A DNA stretch of 64,000 bases. Origin: Excoecaria cochinchinensis (lineage: Eukaryota; Streptophyta; Magnoliopsida; Malpighiales; Euphorbiaceae). Where the stretch lies: NCBI GenBank assembly GCA_947683425.1, contig CANTUQ010000081.1:8986501-9050500 (forward strand), in the 5' to 3' direction. The translations under genes were made by a program, and so were the position numbers. Shown piece after piece: positions 53,936 through 64,000 of this stretch. The stretch's first letter is position 1. The number at the start of each line of letters is the position of its first letter. The notes beneath the pieces are model-generated. The model did not search any database and was not told the origin of the DNA. It worked only from the letters and a program-made list of their open reading frames with translations.

Positions 53936-54342
53936 TGGTTGGTGAGAGCAAGAGTAGAGTAGCTATTTAGATTTCACACATTCAGTAATGAACGATGTTT
54001 CTCTTTTTATAAAAGAACTAGGAAATGATGAGTTAAACTGCTTTTGTTTTATATTTTTTGCGAAATTGTGCACATTTCAGTATGATTTCATAACGCATGA
54101 TCATTATCTAATACAGATTTAGAATGAAAAATTACATCTAATCTCGGAGTGGATCTTGTAAGCATCAGACTCCTGTTTCCAATCAGCCCTCACGGGTTTT
54201 CTTGATTGGATATTTTCTCTCAAGCCTCTAATTTTTGATCAGGACGCCTTTCGGTTTTCATCTTAACGAGGCACCCAATTTTAGCAAGGCCGCTTTCTTT
54301 CGATTTTCAACTCGCGGGGCATTTATTCTCTTCTTTTGATTT
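53936..54342 (-). other. Tat-B 3' UTR adjacent to integrase end
   Basis: No gene. 54130-54342 corresponds to Tat-A 23730-23946. Confidence 0.55.
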
Positions 54343-54756
54343 TTAGTCTTTAGCCATGAACCTCCTTAGGTCTGTTGATGCTGACTGGCTCTTTGAACTT
54401 GCTTCCCTTGCTGTATGTCGGAATGCCGCTCCCTTAGTTAACAACTTTTTAAGAACAAATGGGTCTTCATACGTTGACTTGAATTTACCTCGTCCGCTTG
54501 GAACACTCGGACCTATTTGCTCGAAGACCAAATCTCACTCTTTCAGTGGGTACTTTCTGACTTTCTCCCCAAACGATTGAACAAGGTGTTTTCTATAGAT
54601 CTGATTGCAACAGTAATCCCAAAACCTATCTCCATTTAACGTGCTGTAGCTGTTACTTCCATGACTGCCCCTTAAAGATTTGACATGCTTCAACGGGCAG
54701 TAGTGCTTTCGCCCCATGCATCGAGGAATAAAGCGTGACACTTGTAGGGGTTCCAA
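54343..54756 (-). pseudogene. Tat-B integrase C-terminal remnant
   Basis: Minus-strand pieces match the Tat-A integrase end: QSFGEKVRKYPLKE against RFFGKKVRKHPLKE, then PFVLKKLLTKGAA against PFILKKLLTKGAA and LRRFMAKD. Frameshifts and stops break it. The catalytic core is missing. Confidence 0.7.
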
Positions 54757-55060
54757 TTGCAGACCCCAGAATGTGTCTACTCCATAACCTTCTCGGCCCT
54801 CCTCTTGTCTAGCATCTCAGCTTGCATGTCATCAGCTTACCTCCCGTACAACACACCCTTTATACTGATGGACTGGGCGGATGGCTCGTGGATTAGTCTT
54901 CAGGTCTTTTTCAGTGCCCAAGAAGAATGGCAAAATATAGGTATGCCTCTCGCACTGCACACCTTCTACACTAATGAACTTGGTGGATGGCTTATGAATT
55001 AGTCTTTAGATCCTTTTCAGTGTCTAAGAAGAATGGCAAAATGTAGGCATGTGTAGACCA
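54757..55060 (-). pseudogene. Tat-B remnant of the RNase H-integrase linker, duplicated
   Basis: Resembles Tat-A around 25000-25150 (CACTGATGAACTGGGTGGAT-type sequence). About 100 bases are present twice (near 54868-54945 and 54965-55045, both with GTCTAAGAAGAATGGCAAAAT-like blocks). Confidence 0.5.
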
Positions 55061-55262
55061 ATGGGATTTGAACAAAGCTTGACCCCAAATAGCGTTCCCT
55101 TGCCCCCTGATCAATTCTCTTTTTTTTTTTCAATTTAATTAATTTTTATTTTATTTATTTATTTATTTTATTTATTTTTTTTAATTTTTTTTTGCTCCCT
55201 AATTTTTCTTTTAACAGGTTTCGCTCAAATCCCAAAGTTTACACATACACGCGCTTCTCTTC
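55061..55262. other. AT-rich filler without recognised content
   Basis: T-rich low-complexity sequence with no homology seen to Tat-A. Confidence 0.5.
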
Positions 55263-55560
55263 TTAACCATTGGGAATGTCGTTGATCCACCTAGTTGGGC
55301 ATTGCGTTTCAGTAAAAAATTTAGCCCCTGGTTCTGCTTGTGGATTCTTCCTTTTAACCTTTCCTATCAGTCCTGGCTTGAATCTTCTGAGTGTCTGCTT
55401 GACTGGTTCATGATCGGGATACACTGGCATAGCATGTTTGGCGGCTTCATAATCATCTCTTGGCATGTCTTCACTGGTCAAGGCAAAGACTTTTTTATTT
55501 CATTTTTTTTATTTTCTCTCTTTTTCATCTCTCATCAGGAGTCATAACAGATGCTATCAA
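55263..55560 (-). pseudogene. Tat-B RT N-terminal remnant
   Basis: TSEDMPRDDYEAAKHAMPVY and EPVKQTLRRFKPG align with Tat-A TYEDMPRIDRDVAEHAIPTY and KPVKQKLRRLRPEW. It ends before the catalytic motifs. Confidence 0.72.
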
Positions 55561-55821
55561 GATTTTCATAGGGTTCCCAAAGTTCCGAGATTGAATAGAA
55601 TGGCATTAATTGAATCAATGTCAAATATAAATGTGCCATGATTATGCATAATGAAATTAGAAGAAACATCACACAAATAAATAAAAACATTCACTCCACT
55701 TCATAAAAATTAGAGTTAAAACATCGTCATTAGGTAGTTCAAAAATACAAACAAGAGCGCATCTAAGCAGCTAACATTCTCCTTTCTTGCCAGCACGGAT
55801 GTCATAGTCGACGGTCTATTA
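55561..55821 (-). other. Tat-B linker upstream of RT
   Basis: Decayed match to Tat-A 27130-27420. The protease found beyond that point in Tat-A is absent here. Confidence 0.5.
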
Positions 55822-57462
55822 TCATCCCCGGGAACCATTCTCCTCACCTCTCAGCTCCTCCTCAATTAAGTATAGAACTTGCCTTCTCAAAATTTGGCAC
55901 CCATCAGTCTCATACCCGGTATGCTGGTGGTAGGCACAATATAGAACTGCTCGGTGATTGGGATGCCCTTGGCTCCTGGCAGGTTGGGCGGGCATTGACC
56001 GTATTTTCCCCTTGCTAACAAAATGGGCGAAGTGTTTAGACAAGGCCTTCTCCAGTATGGCATAGTAACTTTGAGTCATTCCGAAGATCGGGGCCCTTGT
56101 GGCTCCAAAGTTTTTCCCATCGCTACCCAAAAAAATTGAGCTCCCATGAGTAATTTGTTGGCATTCGGGATCTGCGATCTGGTTATTGTCGATCAGATCC
56201 TGAATCTCATGCCTCAGCCTAGCACAATTATCTATCACATGCCCAGTGTGCTGGCGGTACGCGCAATACTCGTTCTCCTTATGCCCAGGCTGCCCCTGGG
56301 TTTTAGCCGGCCTAGGTGCCAAGGGTTTTAGCTTTCCCTCTTCCTTAAGCTTCTTTAAAAAACATGACAAAGGTTGGCCTAGGTCGGAAAAGTACCTTTA
56401 GCTTGCCCCCTGATCTCTAGCTAGCCTGGCCGACCCTGGTCACGAGTTCTTCTCCCATGTTTGAGGTAAAGATATATCTAAGCCGAAATAGTATTTTCGG
56501 GCCATTATAGTCGCCGATACTCCTTCCCTTCCCGAAGTGCTGACACAGCCGTTACACCTGTATAGCTTACCTCTCATGTTTAAGTTCATAGCAACTTTCT
56601 TGCGAGCAGCCATGGTAGTTGCTAGCTTGGACTTTAAAATTTTTTCTTCGAGAACGTCCACACTTCCTTTCAGGCTCCGTGTCATTATCAGAAACCCATT
56701 CTCCGGGACCTGCCTCTTGCTTTTTCATTCAGATGACGGAGTAAAAGGTGGCTCTCCTCTAGACTCAGTTGGTGGCAGGTATACTCCCTTAGTTGGATCA
56801 TGCTCTTTTTGTAACATTGTAGGAGCAGTAGGCTGTTGTTTGATAGGTGGCACCACGACGGCGACTAAATTCTCCATAGTAGTCATTGTCTGAGCTTTAA
56901 ACTTTTCAACCCTACCTTTTATCTCCTTTACCGCGTTATCCTCTCCCTTGGGGACTCCATTCGTCACAGTCTAAGGAATTACCTGCTCCTCCTCTTCCTC
57001 CACCATGAGATCATCTTTCGAGTTAAGAATCCTTTTCGGCTCAAGAGGTGTCACTGCTCTGGGCTCAACATCTGGTTGTCGTACGGTAGGGACTGCTATA
57101 GGAGCCTCTTCCATAATAGGCAATTCAACTTGTTCAACAACAGGGGCCACAGGCGGTTGGCTGGCATTTGGTGTCATTTGAGCAGCGATATTTTCCATCA
57201 TGGCCAATATCCTCCTTTTAAAATCTCCAAGCCTCTTATCTAGGTATTGCACCGTCAAAGCACCGTTCTCCCGTGGTAGTTCTGCCATCAAAGATGATTC
57301 ACTAGTCGCTGAGGGTGACTCAAAATCCCAAATAGGCACTAATTCTAGCAATCCAAAGGGCGAGTCTGTCATCACTAGTCGATTGTCAAAACCTCTAGTC
57401 CACTTAGATGAATCTATGATGGCTGAAAGATCCAGATTGTTAGAATGATGCATGGATGGCAT
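55822..57462 (-). pseudogene. gag: Tat-B Gag, core deleted and end modules duplicated
   Basis: One reading frame runs from 57462 to 55822 with stops at 56971, 56725, 56440 and nearby. The N-terminal part (FDNRL...PFGLLELVPIW) matches Tat-A residues 40-65. A FK...MMENIAAQM-type segment occurs twice (57200s and 56880s). The Tat gag core (FDGTSDP...LTRWRNR) is absent. The C-terminal module with YCAYRQHTGHVIDNC is followed by a second, diverged module with YCAYHQHTGYETDGC, whereas Tat-A has one. It may encode RNA-binding tail pieces only. Confidence 0.72.
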
Positions 57463-58396
57463 GTATAATGCATGATCGTGCCATGCAAATGGTCTTCGAT
57501 GAGTGTGAGCTCAAAAGATTGCCACAATACGATGGGATGCATATATGCAGGATGATATGTACATGCAAAAAATGATATGCAGACGAAAGGATATATACAT
57601 CCATAGCATGAGAGAAAATATATTATTATTTATATATACATATATTTATCTTATTGACATGCATGAATGACATGCGATGCGCGAGCGTTCTGTGCAGTGT
57701 CCACAACAACATGCAAGCAGATAGATCCTTCCAACCTTATCACTCCCACACACGAGGTCGTGCGGTCTCTTTCCTCGGTGGGCTTCATCCGAGGGTTAAT
57801 AGGGAACCCATCGGACACGTGTGGTGCGCAGTGAAAAATTGGCAGCATAACATTCTTAATCTAATGCGCATTCGTATGGGTTTTGGCCATTACGTATTTA
57901 GACAATTCCATCAAGTTAAGGTGGGCTTATCGGGGCATGAAAGCCTTTGATAAAGAACCACTTAATTTGCGTGATTTTGCTTAATACGTGACGGTCCACA
58001 TCACAAGCATCGTATTAAGGAGCATATCACCTAATGGAAGTTTTTATTTGTCATTACATGGGCTTTGGTCAAGGTGGTGATACTTTAGGTCTACCCAAGC
58101 ATGGTCCCTGCCAACGGGACTAGCTCATCGCGGGCATAGCGACCGATCGAGTCTCCATTTGATATACCATTAATGGTATGAGGCTTGGGTTGGTGATTAT
58201 CCTTAAGACTTCCCTACAATGAGTGAAAGTAGGGTCATGCTTTGGGAACGCACCGAGGTAAGATAGGGGACCAACTAACATAGTTCTAAGGCCCTAAAAT
58301 AATGCAATGCAATTTTCGAAAAGAGATAGAATTTTAAGTTTTAAAAACCCAATTATACTTTAACCAAAGCACTTTCAAAGCGAAGTCTCAAACAGG
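57463..58396 (-). other. Tat-B 5' leader
   Basis: No gene. 57712-58330 is well conserved with the Tat-A leader. Confidence 0.6.
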
Positions 58397-58414
58397 TCCC
58401 CAGTGGAGTCGCCA
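58397..58414 (-). other. Tat-B primer binding site
   Basis: Minus-strand TGGCGACTCCACTGGGGA, identical to Tat-A. Confidence 0.8.
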
Positions 58415-58415
58415 C

Positions 58416-58701
58416 TGTGATGCGCGCCGGACCTAGCAAGGGCCCTCGCGGAATTCGCCTTTTGGGATTCGAGGGATTGGTTCGCGTCTTTTGATCATGG
58501 GCGCCATGAGACATCTTGGATGCTTCCTTCCTAATAGAACATTGGAAAAGAACATCTAGCCCTTTTAAATCGAAGTTTTCAGAGGAAAAAAGGGAGCTTT
58601 CGACAAGGAAGACATCATTCTCGACACCTTACTGGTGGCAATTATCCTTTTCATCATCGGGTAGTTCTGATCTTGGACCACCTCGGGATCCGGTGTCTAC
58701 A
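58416..58701 (-). repeat. Tat-B 5' LTR with large internal deletion
   Basis: Only 286 bp: the first about 150 bases (to CATCTAGCCC) and the last about 135 (from AAATCGAAGTTTTCAG) of the 2.7-kb LTR are joined. The (TAA)n zone and the GC island are lost. Confidence 0.88.
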
Positions 58702-59262
58702 ATAGCGTATTGATGTTTTTGAATTGTGCTAATGATTAATGACATGTTAGTGTTGGACTTTGGCTTTTGACATTGTCTAGTGTTAAACGTTTAGAATATG
58801 TGTTTTAGCCTGAAGTGTCAAGGTAGTGGATAATTAAGCATACTTAAGAAGGGTTAGTGAGTGCAGCTGCCCGTGTTGACCCCTCTATGGGTCAAGTGAT
58901 TACGGTTGACCTCCATTAAGGTCTTAGTGAAAATGTTTTGAGACTTCGGTCTCCCGTGCTACCTTCAGGTATAAAAGTATTTGAGGCTTCAGTCTCTCGT
59001 GTAGTGTTCCCGTATCCTCCACTAGTGAAATTCAGGCTATTGTTTGAAGTGTTTGGCATTTGTTTATTGAAGTGCATGATTTTTTGAGTGATTCCAGTTA
59101 GTGTAATTGCTTATTGCTTTATGTTTTCAAGATCTGATTTCATATAGTGAAGTGACTTATGTATCTCTATTTCCTCTATTTAGTGAAGTCCGTGTGATGC
59201 TTAATCTATGTATTAGTGTATGATATTACTGTATAGTGTTATGCTATTTTTGTTCCTCCCCA

Positions 59263-59280
59263 CTAAGCGTTATCGCTTAG
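59263..59280. promoter_or_regulatory. CTAAGCG palindrome, LTR-D
   Basis: CTAAGCGTTATCGCTTAG, perfect seven-base arms around TTAT. Followed by CATGG and an acceptor-like GTGTAG|GTGG. Confidence 0.68.
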
Positions 59281-59456
59281 CATGGATTCTTTTCCTGTGT
59301 AGGTGGCAGGTTTTGTCCGGTTCGTCACGCATCTGCAGGGTTGGCCACATAGGAGTAGAGTTATTTATTTTTGTCTCCTCCTGTAATTCTTTTTGTATAT
59401 GTATTTGGTTAGTGGCTTATGTAATTTTTTTTTAAGGATCCTTTGTAATTCTGAAG

Positions 59457-59460
<4 letters not shown>

Positions 59461-59511
<51 letters not shown>
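59461..59511. repeat. (TA)n microsatellite
   Basis: About 25 TA units. Confidence 0.95.
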
Positions 59512-59515
<4 letters not shown>

Positions 59516-59667
59516 TATTACTTATTTTGGCTTAATGTTAAGATTATGAGTTTTACTTTAATTAGTATTGTTGTTGTACGTTTCCGCTGATATGTATGCT
59601 TGTCTCTTAGTGAGAGTGTCGAGTAGCACCCCAGCATCCTTCCAACGGGGGCATCAGGGGTGTTATA

Positions 59668-60914
59668 ATAATATCATGTAAAACATATATAAATAAGTAT
59701 TAATAGACTGAGTTCGCTAAGTAACAAAAACAGAAATACATGAATCATAATCATTATAAGAATGCATAACTTAATAACAACATGTACAAAGCAAAATACA
59801 CTAACTGTAATCACACAATAATCCTGACACTTCACTACGCAAAAGCCAAACACTTCAAACCATAGCCTGAATTTCACTGGTGGTGGATACGAGAACACTA
59901 CACGGGAGACCGAAGCATCAAAACATTTATACCCGAAGGTAGCAAGGGAGACCGGAGTCTCAAAATATTTTCACTAAGACAATAACGGAGGTCAACCGTA
60001 ATCACTAGACCCATAGCGGGGCCGATACTGGCAGCTGCACTTGCTATCCCTTTATAAGCATGTTTATCTATCCACAACTTTGACACTTCAGCTCAACTAC
60101 TCACTCTCAGTTCAATACTTTAAATTATCACAAGACACGAATCAAAACACTATCATATAAATATTCATTAACACAATGCTAGGACAATATATCACCAAGG
60201 CATAAGCAAAACCGTGTACCATGCAATAGTAAGAAACTGTGCAAAGTGGTGCAAAAAGAATCACTTTGGAAAATAGGGCAGGCGGGAAGGGCCTCTATCG
60301 CGATCGCGACAGAGAGCAGCATACACCGTTGCGCTATCGCGCATGAAGGCGCGCTCGTGATGAAGCACAGCTCAGCAAATGCTCACAATATCGAGCTCTG
60401 TCGCGCTCGCGACCGAGAATGGGCACTTCCCCTTTGCGATCGCGCTCGTAGGCGCGCTCGAGCTAGGGCTCAGCTCGCCACAGCTCGGCGTACCGAGATC
60501 TCTATCGCGCTCATGATAGAGGGTTCCTCAGCAACAAGAGAGCCATTCCGCACTCTATCGCACTTGCGACAGAGCCCAGAATTGCCTAGAATCTACACTT
60601 CCAACCCTAGTTCCCAACTAAACCAACACCGAAACCACTCCAACATGCACTAACACTTGCCTCATCACTCCAATGCATACAAGACATGTTTATCATGAGT
60701 ATGCACTCAGTTTACATTAATTATAACAATAAATCACAATTAAATCTCAAGAGCATGTAAATTCTAATTTACTCCAACTCATGCTATTTCACTTCCAACT
60801 CACATGCAAATCACTACAACTTGAATCATGCCAACTAAAAATACAACTAAATCATTTACATGCATTTACACATACTTTAACACTCAAGATCATCAGAAAA
60901 AAATAAAAGCATAC
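59668..60914 (-). repeat. LTR-F, truncated Tekay-type LTR
   Basis: Reverse-oriented relative of LTR-D: about 59680-60096 matches the reverse complement of 58800-59215. Its U5 end is missing at the LTR-D junction. Contains a CpG palindrome cluster at 60293-60574. Ends at the Tat-C insertion. Confidence 0.72.
60293..60574. repeat. CpG palindrome cluster, LTR-F
   Basis: CTATCGCGATCGCGACAG (60295-60312), CTATCGCGCATGAAGGCGCG, CTGTCGCGCTCGCGAC, TTGCGATCGCGCTCG, CTATCGCGCTCATGATAG and CTATCGCACTTGCGACAG. Confidence 0.82.
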
Positions 60915-61212
60915 TGTAGACACCGGGTCCCGAGGCGGTCCAAGATCAGAATTACCCGATGATGAAAATGATACTTGCCATAAGCCAATGTGTCAAAAAT
61001 GATATTTTCCTTGTCGAAAATCTCCTTCGTTACTCTAAAGATTTTAATTAAAAAATTTGCAATTTTACTCTTTTTTATTTATCTATTTATTTTATTTTAT
61101 TCCCTTTATTTTCATTTTTATTTTTATTTCCTTTTTATTTTGATTTATTTTATTTTTTTCTGGGCCGCCCGCGCACAGCAGTTGCCTAGGCGCGCCTCAT
61201 CGAAGCACGCGC
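60915..61212 (+). mobile_element. Tat-C: 5' end of a plus-strand Tat LTR
   Basis: Starts TGTAGACACCGGGTCCCGAG, the reverse complement of the Tat-A/B LTR end, so it lies in the opposite orientation. Runs about 298 bases to a short GC-rich stretch where LTR-G begins. Confidence 0.75.
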
Positions 61213-61605
61213 TGTAACACCCCCATACCCCCGGTAAGGAATATCGGGGCGCTACGCTGACACTTACGTATACATGTACATGCATTAGTGGAAGCGATAG
61301 CATAAACACATCCATTTAAAAGTAATTAAATACTACACTAGGGCCCACTTGCATTTCATATTAACTACATATATATTTACATGTTCATATTACATCTGTT
61401 TCCATTTAGCTTTACATATACATTTACATGTACCTTTACTTGTGATTTTTCTACTTATATTACATAATGATGTTACTCAAAATGTAAAAACTCTATTTCT
61501 ATTTTATACAAAAAGAAATCATAACAAAACTCCTAGTGGCCTTGACCCGCAGATGTCTGCTCACTGGTCCGAACCTGTAAACCTACACGGAAGCAAACAT
61601 CCGTG

Positions 61606-61623
61606 CTAAGTGATAACGCTTAG
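61606..61623. promoter_or_regulatory. CTAAGCG palindrome, LTR-G
   Basis: CTAAGTGATAACGCTTAG followed by TGGGG, in the reverse orientation. One arm has a change (CTAAGTG). Confidence 0.62.
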
Positions 61624-62398
61624 TGGGGATGAAAATACTATAAAGGACTTCTTTACAAAGTCACAGATAAATCACACAATCATATATCTCATGCATATAA
61701 CTCTTATACGTGTATAGGTAGCATGCTCGATTATCAAGTACTCTGAGCGCACATATAAGTAACATTTACTCTTTCACTGTCTCATGCACACTATAACTTG
61801 TACATCTCATTTATTCAAATATACGCTATCATGTGTTCACATACATGTAAACATACTCATGTAATCATACACTTGTATACAAAACTGTCATGTATTTAAA
61901 CATTACTCTCATGTACTATAGCTTTATTCGAAGCAACACTTTAATCATCTCAAGTTCACTACACAACATTAATAAGACAAGCCTGAATTCCTTTCATGGT
62001 GGATAAGGGTAACTCTGGATACTGTTTACAGTATCTTACATGTGGAGAATTAACTCAAACTCTATGGAATACACGAGATATTCCGAACTCTGGGCACAAT
62101 TAAGGCCAACATGTAGCAGCTGCACTCTAGCCCTTTATAAGCATGCTTATCTATCCACTATAACGGTAATCAGGCTCAATACCAACTCACACACTATACA
62201 CAGATATCAACTCATTAACTAAAATTCAAGTGCATTTATCAAATTTAGAAGCATGTAATTCATATACAATCTTTATTAATCTTGTTCAACAACTAAAAGC
62301 ATGTAACATTTAAATTCATTACATAAACATATAAATCATGCAAAGCAAGACAAAAGCAAACACTCTTTAAAACAAGTAGAACAGGACGAGAAGGGGTT

Positions 62399-62490
62399 CT
62401 CTATCGTGATCGCGACAAGAAGTCGCGCTTGCGATAGAAGCCAAGTTCATTGTCGCGATCGCGAAAAGAGGTCGCGCTCGCGACAGAAGC
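62399..62490. repeat. CpG palindromes, LTR-G, first group
   Basis: CTATCGTGATCGCGACA, GTCGCGCTTGCGATAG, TGTCGCGATCGCGA (62451-62464) and GTCGCGCTCGCGACAG. Confidence 0.8.
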
Positions 62491-62778
62491 TAGATTACAA
62501 AAAGGCCCTATACTCTATACCAAATGCATTATATAACAATTCCTAAGTTCATACATATTTATCATGTCAATTACTATACTTCCTACAACTATACATTGTT
62601 ACTTTATTAGTTAAATTACCATCTTTAATCATACTCATATGTATTTTTCCATTAACAACTAATTTGTAATCATTTAGGAGCCCTAATAATGTATAAAACG
62701 TTAAGGGGAAAGGCAAGGGGTTTACCCATGCCAACCATGGGCTCAAAATGAAGAAAAAAGAGCTTAATATAGGTTGTT

Positions 62779-62819
62779 CTGTCGCGAGGTCGCGACCTGT
62801 GTCGCGCTCGCGACAGAGG
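62779..62819. repeat. CpG palindromes, LTR-G, second group
   Basis: CTGTCGCGAGGTCGCGAC and GTGTCGCGCTCGCGACAG, side by side. Confidence 0.8.
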
Positions 62820-64000
62820 CTCCGCTTTGGTGCCTCACGAGACTGCTTTTTACCCTAAACTTGTATCGTCTAAATGAACCTCTAAACAAAATTTTTAGGC
62901 AAAATGTTCTTCTTAAAAATTTTTCTCTAAGATGTTAACGTTCAAATGAGACAACTCTCAGGTCGTTTGGACATATATAACAAAAGATATTCTCTATACA
63001 AGCTATACTATTCCAGTGAACCCGCCAGAACAGGGTCACCTACGTTTTAACTACCTTTTGGGATACTTAGGGCCTGAATTAGATCAAGAACCCTCTTAGA
63101 AATTTTTAGATACGAATCTTATATTTTAAATGCAATTGGAATCAACACAATTGGAGTCCTATAGCTTTACTTATAATAAATACTATACACAGGGGTCTAA
63201 TGACAAATAAGCAGAATTTCGCAAAATCAAGCTCTATCATCAACACAAACACTCAAATGATCAAGTTACATACTTATAAACATATATACACATGTCATGA
63301 GCACTGAAAGCAATCAAAATGAACAATAAACCAATATACACTAAAAGAGCAATTAAGCTAGTTAAAGCTCATCATATACATCTACATCAAGTCATGGTTC
63401 CTTTTAAACACATATCACTCAATCACATGCCAGGAAAACAAAATCGCACTCGATCCCTACCTTAGGTGGCTTAACTGCTTCTCTCTAATCGATTCAGAGC
63501 TTCTCCCTTTCCCTTCACTAGCCTCTTATCCACATCTTTCACAAATCACATAGAAAACACTTGGGTTACTCTTCTTTTTACTTTAAATCAAAAACAAAGA
63601 GAAAAAGGAGGTCAAATCGGAAAACAAATTAAGCTAACCTTCTGAAGAGACCCAACTCTACCGTTCTCTTGCCCTCTTCACACCATTCAAGTGACTCTCT
63701 TAAGAAGCAAATACAAATAAAGAAAAAGGCAACCAAAAGATGGAGAGTGGAAGAGCACGGAAAAAACCAAATAAAGCAAAAGAATAAAGAAGAGAGAAGG
63801 CCAAAAGTAAGAAAAATAAGATGGGAATAGGTAAGTGGCCGGTCAAACTAAAGAAAATAACAAATTAATTACCCACTAACCACATTAAAAGCCAACCACT
63901 TCCTTTAATTCATCCCTATCCTAAACCAAGCCAAATGTCTCTTCCCTACAATGACACTTGGCACATTCCTACAATGCCACTTGTCACTCATCTACGATGC

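Larger units (their letters stand above)
49121..58701 (-). mobile_element. Tat-B: degraded, internally deleted Tat element
   Basis: Minus-strand element inserted in LTR-D with target duplication ATAGT (49116-49120) / ATAGC (58702-58706). LTRs are 49121-51843 (complete) and 58416-58701 (mostly deleted). It keeps the Tat leader, PBS, gag N- and C-terminal modules, a short RT start, integrase pieces and a hairpin array. It lacks the gag core, protease, the RT catalytic core and most RNase H. Confidence 0.88.
58702..59667 (+). repeat. LTR-D, right part
   Basis: Resumes after the ATAGC duplication and ends GGGGTGTTATA. Contains the CTAAGCG palindrome at 59263-59280 and a TA run at 59461-59511. 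Confidence 0.78.
61213..64000 (-). repeat. LTR-G, minus-strand Tekay-type LTR, open at window end
   Basis: Starts TGTAACACCCCCATACC. Carries the CTAAGCG palindrome (61606-61623) and palindromes at 62399-62490 and 62779-62819. I see no PBS or gag before it and no end before 64000. Whether it is solo or part of an element cannot be told. No gene in this stretch. Confidence 0.75.

Overview
The window is plant DNA made entirely of nested LTR retrotransposons. I recognise no host gene, tRNA gene, rRNA or CRISPR array. The lineages (Athila, Tat and Tekay-type chromovirus, all Ty3/gypsy) and their primer sites (tRNA-Asp, tRNA-Arg-like, tRNA-Met-like) point to a flowering plant, probably a eudicot, and to heterochromatin. 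The species cannot be called from this sequence.

Layout, left to right. (1) 1-19383, plus strand: a tandem array LTR-internal-LTR-internal-LTR-internal-LTR of an Athila-type element without pol. The period is about 6366 bp. Each internal region has a gag, a second Athila-type ORF of 381 codons and a structured 3' region. (2) 19384-33945, minus strand: a full-length Tat element (Tat-A). The array sits 45 bp inside one of its LTRs. Its gag-protease-RT-RNaseH-aRNaseH-integrase frame is continuous and broken only by stop codons. (3) 33946-34534: fragments of a related Tat LTR (Tat-D). (4) 34535-34752 and 44449-47480, minus strand: an old chromovirus (Tekay-B), split by (5) 34753-44448, plus strand: a complete but mutated Tekay-type element (Tekay-A) with a perfect CTTAA target duplication. 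(6) 47481-49120 and 58702-59667: a plus-strand solo Tekay-type LTR (LTR-D), split by (7) 49121-58701, minus strand: a degraded, rearranged Tat element (Tat-B) with target duplication ATAGT/ATAGC. (8) 59668-60914: a truncated minus-strand LTR (LTR-F). (9) 60915-61212: a plus-strand Tat LTR start (Tat-C). (10) 61213 to the window end: a minus-strand Tekay-type LTR (LTR-G).

No element here has an intact polyprotein. The Athila units could be mobilised only in trans, because they carry gag, PBS, PPT and an LTR TATA box but no enzymes. The strongest unexplained signals are structural. CpG-rich palindrome clusters recur in LTRs of different lineages (CTGTCGCG...CGCGACAG, TCACGA.TCGTGA, CACGGT...ACCGTG). 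The two Tat 3' regions carry tandem hairpin arrays whose stems covary. The Athila 3' region has a pair of twin hairpins with compensatory differences. A CTAAGCG...CGCTTAG palindrome is shared by five Tekay-type LTRs. Identities and copy counts were made by eye.
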